A stretch of DNA of 64,000 nucleotides, taken from positions 160,078 through 224,077 of the forward strand of contig CACAEJ010000001.1 of the NCBI GenBank assembly GCA_902531515.1, read 5' to 3'. The translations under genes were made by a program, and so were the position numbers. This DNA comes from an uncultured Pseudohongiella sp. GTDB lineage: Bacteria; Pseudomonadota; Gammaproteobacteria; Pseudomonadales; Pseudohongiellaceae. Below, one piece after another: positions 8,064-17,370 of this stretch. The notes below the pieces were generated by a model that made no database searches, was not told the DNA's origin, and saw nothing but the letters and a program-made list of their open reading frames with translations. The stretch's first letter is position 1; the number at the start of each line of letters is the position of its first letter.

Positions 8064-8843
8064 ATGACCGAATTTTGTAAGGTTAGCAAATCAAATCGCA
8101 TACTGACCGTCACTATTAACCGCCCAGAGCGTTTAAATGCTTTACATCCGCCGGCGAATCTTGAATTAGCAGAAGTTTTTAACGAATATGCCAGCGATGA
8201 TGAATTATGGGTTGCAATAATCACCGGGGAGGGGCGCGCGTTTAGCGCAGGGAATGATTTACGTTGGCAAGCTGAAGGAAATGTAAGACCATCCATGCCT
8301 CTCGGTTTTGCGGGACTGACTTCCAGATTCGACCTTGTAAAACCAGTTATTGCCGCTGTAAACGGCGTTGCAATGGGTGGTGGTTTTGAAATTGCACTCG
8401 CTTGCGATTTAATTATTGCTTCAGAAAAAGCTGTTTTCGCATTACCGGAACCCAAAGTAGGTTTGGCTGCTCTCGCAGGCGGACTTAATCGGCTACCACA
8501 GCATATCGGCGTTAAACGTGCACTGGGAATGATACTAACTGGGAGACACGTGCCTGCCCGAGAAGGAGAGCATTTGGGATTCGTCAACGAAGTGGTTGAT
8601 GATGGAAAAGCTCTGGAGCGAGCTCATGAAGTGGCAGAGGAGATTTTAGCCTGCTCGCCTCTATCAGTAAGAGCGAGTAAAGATGCAGTATACAGATCTC
8701 TTGATTTTGCCTCCTTAGAAGATTCAATGAAGGGCATGCGAGAGGAATACGCGGCAGTGAGACAAATGATCGAAAGTGAGGATTTCATTGAGGGACCAAA
8801 AGCCTTCGCGGAGAAAAGACCGCCAAATTGGAAGGGCCGTTAA
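8064..8843 (+). CDS. enoyl-CoA hydratase/isomerase family protein
   Basis: Crotonase-fold enzyme of 259 residues that hydrates or isomerises an enoyl-CoA. The oxyanion-hole segment AFSAGNDLRW (about 66-75) and GVAMGGGFEIALACD (about 108-122) are intact, and the two crotonase glutamates are represented by GGFE and LPEP. The frame opens at a GTG at 8022, but the ATG at 8064 has AGAGGAG 7 bases upstream. Its stop overlaps the next start (TAATG), so it is translationally coupled to the GST. With the divergent CoA-transferase it probably belongs to one CoA-thioester pathway. Confidence 0.9.
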   Translation: MTEFCKVSKSNRILTVTINRPERLNALHPPANLELAEVFNEYASDDELWVAIITGEGRAFSAGNDLRWQAEGNVRPSMPLGFAGLTSRFDLVKPVIAAVNGVAMGGGFEIALACDLIIASEKAVFALPEPKVGLAALAGGLNRLPQHIGVKRALGMILTGRHVPAREGEHLGFVNEVVDDGKALERAHEVAEEILACSPLSVRASKDAVYRSLDFASLEDSMKGMREEYAAVRQMIESEDFIEGPKAFAEKRPPNWKGR

Positions 8844-9463
8844 TGAAGCTATATCACTGCAAAAATTCGAGGTCGGTTCGCCCTATGTGGGCACTAGAAG
8901 AGCTTGGGTTATCATACGATCTTGTTGTGATGCCATTTCCTCCCCGGTCTGAATACAAGGGTTATCTGGACATTAATCCTTTAGGCACCGTTCCCACCTT
9001 CATCGACGGCGATACAGCAATGACGGAGTCAACGGGTATTTGCCAATATTTAGTTGAGAAATACTCATCCAATGGATTGGGCTTGGACAAAAAAGACCCC
9101 GAATACGGGGCTTATCTGAATTGGTTATACAGGTCCGATGCAACCTTCACGTTCCCTTTGGCAATAGTTCTTCGTTACACTCGATTAGAGCCAGAGGAGC
9201 GGAGAAATCCTGAGGTTGCTAAAGACTACGCTATTTGGTTCCATTCTCGGTTGAGATCTGTTGAGACGGCTTTAGAAGGCAAAGAATTTTTGGTGGCAGG
9301 ACGATTTACCATTGCGGACATTGTGGTTGGTTACGCCCTTCAGTTTGGTGATCGGCTTGGACTTAGCGATCGTTACAAAACTAACTGTAAACGTTATTTA
9401 GCGAGCCTGTATGAAAGACCTGCCTACAAATCTATGCTTGCAAAAAGTGGTGTGACGAATTGA
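8843..9463 (+). CDS. glutathione S-transferase family protein
   Basis: Cytoplasmic GST of 206 residues with an N-terminal thioredoxin-like domain (KLYHCKNSRSVRP at 2-14, cis-Pro in GTVPTF about 51-56, ES in MTESTGI) and an all-helical C-terminal domain with FTIADIVVGYAL (about 159-170). The start at 8843 overlaps the upstream stop as TAATG. GSTs near CoA-transferase and hydratase genes often detoxify or isomerise pathway intermediates, but no substrate is indicated here. Confidence 0.88.
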   Translation: MKLYHCKNSRSVRPMWALEELGLSYDLVVMPFPPRSEYKGYLDINPLGTVPTFIDGDTAMTESTGICQYLVEKYSSNGLGLDKKDPEYGAYLNWLYRSDATFTFPLAIVLRYTRLEPEERRNPEVAKDYAIWFHSRLRSVETALEGKEFLVAGRFTIADIVVGYALQFGDRLGLSDRYKTNCKRYLASLYERPAYKSMLAKSGVTN

Positions 9464-9511
9464 AGATATTTAGGACGGGACTAATTTCTATATTGGCGGA
9501 TTTTCTTTTTC

Positions 9512-9820
9512 ATGATTATCGAGCACTCTATGTCTAAATCAGTTGGCTTCGCCAAACGCTTATGCTGGGGACTTGCATTGGGAACAATGTTCATCAAATG
9601 TCAAACAACCGATACGCCCTTTCGTAAGATGACAGATGAAGAACTTATATCCTATAACTCGACTGTTCCCCTTGAGCAGAACGTAATTTGTTTTAGGGAT
9701 CTTAGGACGGACAGCCACATTAAAAAGACTCGCTGCATGACAGTCATGGATATCCTAACCGAAGCAGAATCCAATGCCCGCATGGTTGACGCGTTGAATA
9801 TCGGACCCCAACTTTTTTAG
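9512..9820 (+). CDS. small exported protein of unknown function
   Basis: 102 residues, or 96 if the ATG at 9530 is used; neither start has a strong ribosome site. A hydrophobic stretch (about 15-30) ending in a cysteine (FIKCQ) resembles a signal peptide, but lysine before the cysteine is not a normal lipobox. The rest is polar, with two more cysteines (VICFRD, TRCMTV) that could form a disulfide. No family recognised. It sits 49 bases after the GST gene and 93 bases before a PQQ enzyme on the same strand. Confidence 0.55.
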   Translation: MIIEHSMSKSVGFAKRLCWGLALGTMFIKCQTTDTPFRKMTDEELISYNSTVPLEQNVICFRDLRTDSHIKKTRCMTVMDILTEAESNARMVDALNIGPQLF

Positions 9821-9913
9821 AAAAATAGATGAGTTGTTTCGGAGGTATAATAGGTAGTCGTCTGACCAAAGTTCTGATAGTTTGTGATGGTTGATAAGTA
9901 GAATCGAAGTCTT

Positions 9914-11869
9914 ATGCATGAAAAAAATTTACGGTTTCACCTATCTGCTATGAGAATGTTCACGAGAATAATAGTTGTTGTTTTAACTTTTCAAGCAGAC
10001 GCGTCCTATGCTGCAGAGTCTGAAAATTACGACTGGGCGCACTACGGTAACGACCTTGGTCATAGTAAATACGCTCCTCTCGACCAGATTAATCAAAATA
10101 ATGTTCACGAGCTTGAAGTTCGCTGGAATTGGGCTTCGATCGATAATCAATCAGTTATTGAAAGACCACAATTTATCCCTTCTGGGTTCAAGGCCACACC
10201 CATAACCAAAAATGGCATTCTTTATGTAAGCACACCGCTGGGACATATTGCTGCGATAGATGCTCGCACAGGCGAGGAGAAATGGACATTCAGTACTAAT
10301 ACCTGGGAACACGGGAGGCCTGCCAATAATGGTTTTAATCATCGGGGAGTCACATTTTGGGATAAACCTACCGTTGATGGTTTTGAGCCACGAATAATTA
10401 TGTCAACGGCGAATGCTTTCCTCTGGTCTATTAATGCGGAGACGGGGGAACCCGATGATAGTTTTGGTACAAACGGTAAAACTGATCTTACTGTAGGTCT
10501 TGGACGAGATGTTGATCGATCTATGATAGCTCATTCCGCTGCAGTGCCTATTGTAGGAGATACAGTAATTATAGGTTCCGTTGTTTATGATCAACCGATG
10601 TTTGACATGACCCCTGAGAAGTTGACGGATCTTCCTCCCGGTCATGTTAGAGGGTTTGACCTTAGTACAGGTGAGCAGAAATGGATTTTTCATACCATTC
10701 CTCAGTCGGGTGAATTTGGCAATGAATCCTGGTTGGATGATTCTTGGGCTGTGACAGGGGCCACTAATATCTGGACTATGATATCTGCTGATCCGGAGCT
10801 GGGTTATGTTTATTTGCCTGTTGGTAATCCTGGTAACGATTTTTATGGAGGGCAGCGTTTAGGAGACAACCTTTTTGGTACGAGTTTGGTTGCTTTAAAT
10901 GCCTCTACTGGCGAGCGAGTATGGCACTACCAAATCGTTCATCATGAGCTGTGGGACTATGACCCACCCGCTGCCCCAACTATGGTTGAAATAAATCTAG
11001 ATGGCAGACAGGTGAAGGCGGTAGCGATGGTTACCAAACAGGCTTTCGTTTACGTTTTTGATCGTTTAACGGGAGAACCGATTTGGCCAATCGAGGAAAG
11101 ACCGGTTCCGGTAAGTAGTGTACCTGGAGAGAGAGCTGCGCCGACACAACCATTTCCAACAAGGCCTCCGGCTTTCGATTTACAGGGCATTAGTGATACC
11201 ACGCTTATCGATTTCACCCCCGAACTTAGGCAGGAAGCGCTCCAAATTATTGAAGAATTTGATTATGGTGGCCTTTACACACCACCATCGCTAAACGGAA
11301 CCGTTACCCTTCCGGGATGGACCGGCGGTGCTGAGTGGAGCGGTGCGGCTTATGACCCTGAAACTTCAATGTATTACATTCCATCCGTGACGAGTCCGAT
11401 AGTGATTCAGCTAGAAGAGAATAATCCCGCTGATACCCAATTTGCTTATCAAAGAGGTGGTGTAAGGACTATCAGTGGACCTCAAGGTTTACCTCTCACA
11501 AAACCGCCATATGGCAGGATATCGGCATTAAACCTGAACACGGCTGAGTACGATTGGATTCGGCCTAATGCCGAGGGTATCAGGCAACAGATTATCGATT
11601 TAGGGATTGAAGATCCGGGTCCAGTTGGTGTGCCGGTTGTGGCGCCTCTTATGGTCACCAAAACACTTCTATTTCAGGCGATTACGGACGGAGTACCCTT
11701 GCTCAGAGCTATGGATAAAGCGACTGGAGAAACCATTGCAGAGATTGAATTGCCTGGAATTCCTCAGGGCGCACCGATGACTTACATGTTAGATGGTAAA
11801 CAGTTTATCGCGATCGCTTGCGGTGGCGGCTCTGATGCCAGATTGATCTCTCTGGCTCTCCCAGATTAA
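9914..11869 (+). CDS. periplasmic PQQ-dependent dehydrogenase (soluble quinoprotein no. 1)
   Basis: Eight-bladed quinoprotein, 651 residues, that would oxidise an alcohol, sugar or polyol in the periplasm. A signal peptide runs to about residue 33 (ASYA/AES). The PQQ domain opens with the usual YGND...LDQIN..NV (about 44-64). The catalytic motif VHHELWDYD has W347 and D348, and MVTKQAFVYVFDRLTG supplies the conserved lysine of the family. Met13 (9950) is an alternative start that gives a shorter signal peptide. It closely resembles the lipoprotein enzyme at 42012 in its WPIEERPVP..VPGERA..TQPFPT segment. No cytochrome domain is attached, so electrons must go to a separate carrier. Confidence 0.9.
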   Translation: MHEKNLRFHLSAMRMFTRIIVVVLTFQADASYAAESENYDWAHYGNDLGHSKYAPLDQINQNNVHELEVRWNWASIDNQSVIERPQFIPSGFKATPITKNGILYVSTPLGHIAAIDARTGEEKWTFSTNTWEHGRPANNGFNHRGVTFWDKPTVDGFEPRIIMSTANAFLWSINAETGEPDDSFGTNGKTDLTVGLGRDVDRSMIAHSAAVPIVGDTVIIGSVVYDQPMFDMTPEKLTDLPPGHVRGFDLSTGEQKWIFHTIPQSGEFGNESWLDDSWAVTGATNIWTMISADPELGYVYLPVGNPGNDFYGGQRLGDNLFGTSLVALNASTGERVWHYQIVHHELWDYDPPAAPTMVEINLDGRQVKAVAMVTKQAFVYVFDRLTGEPIWPIEERPVPVSSVPGERAAPTQPFPTRPPAFDLQGISDTTLIDFTPELRQEALQIIEEFDYGGLYTPPSLNGTVTLPGWTGGAEWSGAAYDPETSMYYIPSVTSPIVIQLEENNPADTQFAYQRGGVRTISGPQGLPLTKPPYGRISALNLNTAEYDWIRPNAEGIRQQIIDLGIEDPGPVGVPVVAPLMVTKTLLFQAITDGVPLLRAMDKATGETIAEIELPGIPQGAPMTYMLDGKQFIAIACGGGSDARLISLALPD

Positions 11870-11933
11870 GATCGAGCCATCAAATAGTTACAAGCGAATA
11901 GGCTTAACCGATATATCAAGGCGTTAGAAAATT

Positions 11934-13628
11934 ATGACTTTGTCTGGAAGTTACGCGAGTGGTCCCTCAGATAAACCACTCTTGGGAAGCACTATTGGAA
12001 AGTTCTTCGATTATGCAGCCGGCCAATACGCCGATCTTGAGGCGGTCGTATCCATCCATCAGCAGATCAGATTTACTTATTCCCAACTTGCTGAACGTGT
12101 GAACACTTTGGCAAAGGCATTCATTAGTGCTGGTCTTCAAAAGGGAGACAGGATCGGTATTTGGTCGCCTAACAACGTCCAATGGTTGATTACACAATAC
12201 GCGACCGCTAAAGCTGGACTAATTTTAGTGACTATCAATCCAGCCTACCGCTCTCATGAGCTGGCTTACGTACTTAGACAATCGGGTTGTAAAGGACTGG
12301 TCTTGCAAAATAACTTTAAGTCCTCCAATTACGAACAGATGCTATGTGAGCTCTGTCCAGAGTTGAAGAATGATTCAGCAGGAAAGTTAAAATCGAAAGA
12401 GTATGAGTGCTTAACCACCGTAATTTCTACAACTGAGTCTTCTATCAGAGGAATCTATAGTTGGGCAGATTTTAATCATTTGTCGAAAGCTTCCAGTGAT
12501 CAAGATCTTGACTCGAGGCTCAGCAGTCAGGATATGGATGATCCCATTAATATACAATACACCAGCGGCACTACAGGTTTTCCGAAAGGAGCAACTTTAA
12601 GCCATCACAATATTTTAAATAATGGCTACTTCGTCGCCGAGACGATGAATTTTGACGAAAACGATCGACTGGTAGTCCCAGTGCCTCTTTATCACTGTTT
12701 TGGCATGGTAATGGCAAATCTTGGATGTCTCACTCATGGCGCATGCGCGATTTATCCAAGCGAAGCGTTCGAACCCGAGGCTGTGCTTAATGCAGTCCAA
12801 TTAGAGAAAGCAACTGCTCTTTATGGCGTACCAACTATGTTTATTGCCGAGTTGGCTCTTCCTAATTTTTCCGAATATGAATTGAAGACCTTACGAACAG
12901 GAATTATGGCGGGAGCTCCTTGTCCAGTAGACACTATGACTCAGGTCAATGAGAAGATGAACATGACAGAGGTTGAAATCGCGTACGGGATGACCGAGAC
13001 AAGCCCAGTGAGCTTTCAAACGAGAGTCGATTCACCCTTTGAAAAGCGAGTGAGCACCGTCGGCAGTGTGCACCCACATGTCGAAGTGAAGATTATTAAC
13101 CCGGACACGAACAAACTATGCGAAGTCGGTGAAATGGGAGAATTATGTACAAGAGGTTATTCGGTCATGCTGGGTTATTGGGAGAACCCGAAAGCTACCT
13201 CTCAAGCGATTGACGACTTCGGCTGGATGCATACCGGGGATACTGCGGTAATGGACGAGGATGGTTATGTAAACATTGTTGGAAGGATTAAAGATATGGT
13301 CGTTAGGGGAGGAGAAAATATTTATCCAAGGGAAATTGAAGAGTATCTTATGGGCCATGCAGAAATTGAAGACGTCCAGGTGACCGGAGTGCCTGATGAG
13401 AAATTTGGTGAAGAGATTATTGCTTGGGTCAAACTAAAGGATAATAGTGATCTTTCAGAAAAAGATATTAAAGATTTTTGTAAAGGTAAAATCGCGCATT
13501 ATAAAGTGCCACGTTATATCCGTTTTAGTAATGAATTTCCCATGACTGTGACTGGTAAAATTCAAAAATATAAAATGCGTGAAATGAGTATCGAAGAACT
13601 TAAACTGCAGGAGCAAGAAACAGCTTAA
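11934..13628 (+). CDS. acyl-CoA synthetase (ACSF2-type AMP-forming ligase)
   Basis: ANL-superfamily ligase of 564 residues that activates a carboxylic acid to its CoA thioester with ATP. The P-loop [11 protein letters not shown] (about 204-214), YGMTETSP (about 351-358), [12 protein letters not shown] and [16 protein letters not shown] hinge segments, and the catalytic K542 in TGKIQK are all present. The insertion with LCPELK..GKLKSK..LTTVI (about 145-168) is the pattern of ACSF2-type medium-chain synthetases. It is followed after 8 bases by an MBL-like gene, so the two are likely cotranscribed. The acid substrate is unknown, but products of the PQQ enzyme upstream are candidates. Confidence 0.92.
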   Translation: MTLSGSYASGPSDKPLLGSTIGKFFDYAAGQYADLEAVVSIHQQIRFTYSQLAERVNTLAKAFISAGLQKGDRIGIWSPNNVQWLITQYATAKAGLILVTINPAYRSHELAYVLRQSGCKGLVLQNNFKSSNYEQMLCELCPELKNDSAGKLKSKEYECLTTVISTTESSIRGIYSWADFNHLSKASSDQDLDSRLSSQDMDDPINIQYTSGTTGFPKGATLSHHNILNNGYFVAETMNFDENDRLVVPVPLYHCFGMVMANLGCLTHGACAIYPSEAFEPEAVLNAVQLEKATALYGVPTMFIAELALPNFSEYELKTLRTGIMAGAPCPVDTMTQVNEKMNMTEVEIAYGMTETSPVSFQTRVDSPFEKRVSTVGSVHPHVEVKIINPDTNKLCEVGEMGELCTRGYSVMLGYWENPKATSQAIDDFGWMHTGDTAVMDEDGYVNIVGRIKDMVVRGGENIYPREIEEYLMGHAEIEDVQVTGVPDEKFGEEIIAWVKLKDNSDLSEKDIKDFCKGKIAHYKVPRYIRFSNEFPMTVTGKIQKYKMREMSIEELKLQEQETA

Positions 13629-13636
13629 CTATTCTT

Positions 13637-14338
13637 ATGATATATCCGCACGGAGACATTGAATCACTCGGCGCCGACATTTTTGCTATAAGGGGCAGTA
13701 TTAGAATAAACCTTCTGATGAGAATCTCGCGTAATATGGGAATTGTTCGCGATGGACCTGAGCTTACTTTGGTTAACCCTATCCGACTCAGGCCAGAAAC
13801 CGAGCGCAAGCTAATGCAGCTCGGTGAAGTAAAAAACATAGTGAGGTTAGGAGCCTTTCATGGGATAGACGACCCCTATTACGTGAAAAAATTTTCAGCT
13901 CTATTTTGGAGTCAGCCAAATGGAAAAACGTATACTGAGCCATTAATTGATATCGAGATTGGCATGGGAGGGTTGACACCTACGTCCGATAGTGAATTCT
14001 TTGAGTTTCGAGGAACAAAGGAGCCAGAGTGTGCTTTGTTGCTTAAAAGAGGCAAAGGAGTTTTGTTAACTTGTGACGCAATCCAAAATTACGGCGACTA
14101 TAGTTTCAACAGCTGGTTGGCTAAATTAGTGATGCCGAGAATGGGCTTTCTTAAAACAACGATAATAGGACCGATTTGGCTCAAGCTCATGACGCCGGAG
14201 AATGAAAGTCTAGAGTCGGAGTTTTTAAGAATATTAGAGCTTAAATTCGACAAACTCCTGTCGGCTCATGGCACATTCTTGGAACAGGGTGCCCATGAGG
14301 CAGTGCAAGTTGCAGTGCGAAGTGCTTTTTCGAGCTAA
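13637..14338 (+). CDS. metallo-beta-lactamase-like protein (DUF4336-like) without the classical metal motif
   Basis: 233 residues, no signal peptide. LVNPIRLRPETERKLMQLG followed by VRLGAFHGIDD (about 45-80) and SAHGTFLEQG near the C-terminus (about 213-222) follow the strand order of DUF4336-type metallo-beta-lactamase folds. The HxHxDH metal motif is absent and only scattered His/Asp remain, so hydrolase activity is doubtful. It starts 8 bases after the acyl-CoA synthetase stop and is probably in its operon. Family assignment is from pattern only. Confidence 0.6.
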   Translation: MIYPHGDIESLGADIFAIRGSIRINLLMRISRNMGIVRDGPELTLVNPIRLRPETERKLMQLGEVKNIVRLGAFHGIDDPYYVKKFSALFWSQPNGKTYTEPLIDIEIGMGGLTPTSDSEFFEFRGTKEPECALLLKRGKGVLLTCDAIQNYGDYSFNSWLAKLVMPRMGFLKTTIIGPIWLKLMTPENESLESEFLRILELKFDKLLSAHGTFLEQGAHEAVQVAVRSAFSS

Positions 14339-14501
14339 TTCAACGATAGTTCTTTCGAAAATCCGCGCTTCGAATTCGTGTTTTCGATCCGAACTGATTG
14401 AATTCTACTTACATCAGGCGCTATGATGCGACCATCAAGACTTAAATATTTGAAAATACAACTCTATGAAATAGGTTCCGACGGAGCCACAGGGGAGCAC
14501 G

Positions 14502-15650
14502 ATGAAAACTACTCGACGTGAATTTGGAAAAGTGGCGCTGGGGACTGCTTTGGTGGGGGCAATGTCCGGGCAGACTCTAATGGGGAGTAAAGCTCAGGCG
14601 CAAACGCGAGCAGCTCACGCGTCAGGGGTCTATCATGATGGGATAATGCAGTTGAATCAGAATGAGAGCGCTCGGGGCCCAGGACCTAAAACCATGGAGG
14701 CGATTCATAACCACACGACTAAACGTGTAGGAATGGGTTATTCACCGGATCACGTAAATGAACTTCGAGAAGGTATAGCCAATTATTATGGAGTGGGTAC
14801 TGAGAATGTTTTATTGGCTACTGGGTCGACCCCAATATTGCGGGGTACTGTTCGAGCTTTTTGCAGTGCCAGTAAGGCTTTCGTCACGCCGATGCCAACC
14901 TATTCTACCAGCCTCCAGGAAGCTAATAGGATAAATATTCCGGCGGTTGAACTTTCCCTAGATAAAGGCCTGGGAGTCGACTTACGCTCGTTAGCAGAAA
15001 CGGCTGATGGCGCTGGATTACTCTACGTTTGTAATCCTAATAACCCTAGTGGCACAGTTCATGGACCAGATACGATAGAGAGGTTTGTTAGAGCTGTAAT
15101 GCGAGATAATCCAGAAGTGCGTATACACATCGACGAGGCCTATATTAATTACACTAGACCGGGTGCAATGGAGACGGCTCTTCCGTTAGCGATGGAATTT
15201 GAAAATGTCTTTATCACGCGCTCATTTTCAAAAGCTCATGGTCTAGCTGGTATGCGCATAGGCTATGCGCTTGGTCAAGAGCAGACATTAGATAAGATAG
15301 ATCAAGCCTGGGGTATGGGTGACGTAAATATGCTAGCCGCTGTCGCAGCATTAACCGCGTTGGAAGACAAAGAACATATAGCTTGGGAGGCTCAAGAAAA
15401 CGCAGAGATTAGGGATGAAGTCATTGGATTCTTTCGAAGTCGGGGCTATGAGGTTCCAGATTCGAACACAAACCATATTTTCGTTAATCTCGGCATGCCA
15501 GCTTCAAAATTTCGAGCCGCTTGTTTAGAGCACAATATACTGGTTGGTAGAGATTTCCCCCCACTTGAGCAAACGCATTGCCGCATTTCTCTCGGTAGTC
15601 GGGAGCAAATGAAAGAGGCTATAGAAGTATTTAAAAAAGCACTAGCATAG
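14502..15650 (+). CDS. Tat-exported PLP aminotransferase (HisC-like fold type I)
   Basis: Class I/II aminotransferase, 382 residues, resembling histidinol-phosphate aminotransferase. The N-terminus is a Tat signal (TTRREFGKVALGTAL at 3-17, cleavage near AQA, about 33). The PLP site is complete: N181-P-S-G after YVCNPN, D211 in HIDEAYINY, and Schiff-base K244 in RSFSKAHGLAGMRIGY. A good ribosome site (GGGGAG) precedes the start. Tat export would carry it folded with PLP into the periplasm, which is unusual for a transaminase. A terminator follows at 15674, and a second Tat-exported PLP enzyme starts at 15876. The cellular substrate is unknown; a histidine-biosynthesis role is unlikely given export. 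Confidence 0.87.
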   Translation: MKTTRREFGKVALGTALVGAMSGQTLMGSKAQAQTRAAHASGVYHDGIMQLNQNESARGPGPKTMEAIHNHTTKRVGMGYSPDHVNELREGIANYYGVGTENVLLATGSTPILRGTVRAFCSASKAFVTPMPTYSTSLQEANRINIPAVELSLDKGLGVDLRSLAETADGAGLLYVCNPNNPSGTVHGPDTIERFVRAVMRDNPEVRIHIDEAYINYTRPGAMETALPLAMEFENVFITRSFSKAHGLAGMRIGYALGQEQTLDKIDQAWGMGDVNMLAAVAALTALEDKEHIAWEAQENAEIRDEVIGFFRSRGYEVPDSNTNHIFVNLGMPASKFRAACLEHNILVGRDFPPLEQTHCRISLGSREQMKEAIEVFKKALA

Positions 15651-15673
15651 GCGGGTTTTTAGATTGATAGACT

Positions 15674-15704
15674 GAGGGCAGGCTGCAAAGTCTGCCCTTT
15701 TCTA
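15674..15704 (+). terminator. rho-independent terminator after the first PLP gene
   Basis: AGGGCAG (15675-15681) pairs with CTGCCCT (15692-15698) around a 10-base loop, followed by a T-rich run. It lies 24 bases after the stop at 15650 and separates the two PLP genes. Confidence 0.75.
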
Positions 15705-15875
15705 TTTCTCTAAATCATGATTTTGCCTCGGGTAAATTACGGTTTTACAAAGATTTGCTTTGCGAATTCCTTGCAATAAGCATATGCTGGCTTTGGATGA
15801 TTATTTGACTATGTTGAATCCAAAGAAATTGCCAACGTGATTGCGGGTTGAGCGGGAATATTTAGGGGGAAGAAA

Positions 15876-17240
15876 ATGACCTTAAAAAATAAAGATACAG
15901 CTGGACTTGATCGCAGAAGTTTTATGAAAAACGCAGGACTAGCCGCGTTGGCTGGAGGGGCTGTTGCGGCAGCAACCAACTCTGGTCTCGCTCAAGAGTC
16001 GTCTATCAGCATACCTAGGTTGGCCGGCGGCAAGTACGATTTTGATACGCCATATAATCGTGTTGGCTCCGACTGTGCTCGGTGGGATTCTCCAGCGCTT
16101 CGTTACCCCGACGGCACATTTAAATTTGGCATGGGCGTAGCTTCCATGGATTTCGAGTGCGCACCATGCATAACCGAAGCACTTCAAGAAAGGGTTAAGC
16201 ATCACAGTTGGGGATATTTGAGCACCACAGAGGGTTTGCGCAACGGAATTCTTCGCTGGAATGGAGAGCGTCATGGGGTAGACCTCGATCCAGAATCTGT
16301 TGTCATTTCAGATGGAGTGTATCCTGGAATGATAGCCGCTATGAGAGCTTTCGTTCCGAGAGGAAGCAAGTTACTGCTTTCCACTCCGGCCTATTCAGGT
16401 TTCTACACAATGGCAAGAGCCGCAAATGTCGAAATTGTGGATAGTCAAATGGAATATAAAAATGGTCGCTATGAGATTAACTGGGATGATTTAGAGTCTA
16501 AAATGACTCCAGACGTCAGGGCGATGATTGTTTGTAACCCTCAAAACCCGACCGGCAACGTTTGGCGGGAAGAAGAGTTGTTGCGAGTAGGAAGACTTTG
16601 CGTCGACCACAATATTGTTGTGTTATCGGATGAAATACATTCAGATGTTATTCGTTCAGGTCATAAGTTTACTCCGTTTGCGAGCCTACCGGACGAGGCC
16701 GTGGTTAACAATAGCCTTACATTTAATGCAATTAGTAAGACGTTTAATCTTGCAGGGATGAAGAACGCCTATTACTACTCAAAAAGTCCGATAACGCTGG
16801 GCCGGGTAAATCAGTACCACAGAGCTGAACTTAGCACGCTTGGTGTTGTAGCGAACGAAGCTGCATACAACGAAGGAGGTGATTGGTTCGACCAAGCTAA
16901 TGCTTATATGGATGAGAACCACACGTTCATAGAGAACTATGTGAAGCAGCACATGCCGACTGTCGGATATACTCGTAATGAAGGCACATACATGACATTT
17001 CTCAATTTTAGTAAAACAATGTCAGCAATAGGTGCTAAAGAGCAATACATGAGCCACGAAAAGGCAAGCCCAGAGCACTTTTTCCAGGACTGGTTGGTTA
17101 ATAACTCTGGGGTGTATTTGAATCCTGGTGTGGACTACGGCTCGGGAGGCGAAGGTAGTATGAGAATGAATATTGCTTCTTCGCGCTTAGTCATTAAAGA
17201 AGTCCTTGATGCAATGGCTGGAGTTGTCAACAAGGTTTAG
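15876..17240 (+). CDS. Tat-exported PLP enzyme, MalY/PatB-like aminotransferase or C-S lyase
   Basis: Fold-type I PLP enzyme, 454 residues, closest in motif pattern to MalY/PatB cystathionine beta-lyases and related class I/II aminotransferases. A Tat signal (DRRSFMKNAGLAALAGGA at 12-29, cleavage near LAQ) precedes the domain. PLP contacts are present: CNPQNPTGN (about 219-227), SDEIHSD (about 252-258) and Schiff-base K288 in NAISKTFNLAGMKN. A strong AGGGGGAAG ribosome site is present. It has its own upstream gap and terminator. It could be a periplasmic C-S lyase or a transaminase; the sequence does not decide. Confidence 0.86.
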   Translation: MTLKNKDTAGLDRRSFMKNAGLAALAGGAVAAATNSGLAQESSISIPRLAGGKYDFDTPYNRVGSDCARWDSPALRYPDGTFKFGMGVASMDFECAPCITEALQERVKHHSWGYLSTTEGLRNGILRWNGERHGVDLDPESVVISDGVYPGMIAAMRAFVPRGSKLLLSTPAYSGFYTMARAANVEIVDSQMEYKNGRYEINWDDLESKMTPDVRAMIVCNPQNPTGNVWREEELLRVGRLCVDHNIVVLSDEIHSDVIRSGHKFTPFASLPDEAVVNNSLTFNAISKTFNLAGMKNAYYYSKSPITLGRVNQYHRAELSTLGVVANEAAYNEGGDWFDQANAYMDENHTFIENYVKQHMPTVGYTRNEGTYMTFLNFSKTMSAIGAKEQYMSHEKASPEHFFQDWLVNNSGVYLNPGVDYGSGGEGSMRMNIASSRLVIKEVLDAMAGVVNKV

Positions 17241-17314
17241 TATTTTTTGAATACTATAACTTCGTCTAGGTCGGAGTTGATAAGTACGCCTGTCAACGGT
17301 TGTTTCGAGATACA

Positions 17315-17350
17315 AAAGGCGGTGTTGCCTCGGTAACACCGCCTTTTTTA
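17315..17350 (+). terminator. rho-independent terminator after the second PLP gene
   Basis: AAAGGCGGTGTT (17315-17326) pairs with AACACCGCCTTT (17335-17346) and runs into further T residues. It lies about 75 bases after the stop at 17240 and just before the amidase start at 17371. Confidence 0.85.
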
Positions 17351-17370
17351 ATCCGAGTAATCCTTTTTTT

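Noticed and set aside
8012..8587. Minus-strand open frame of 191 codons opposite the enoyl-CoA hydratase
   Set aside because: Proline/serine-rich translation with no family pattern; it mirrors the codon bias of the clear crotonase on the other strand.
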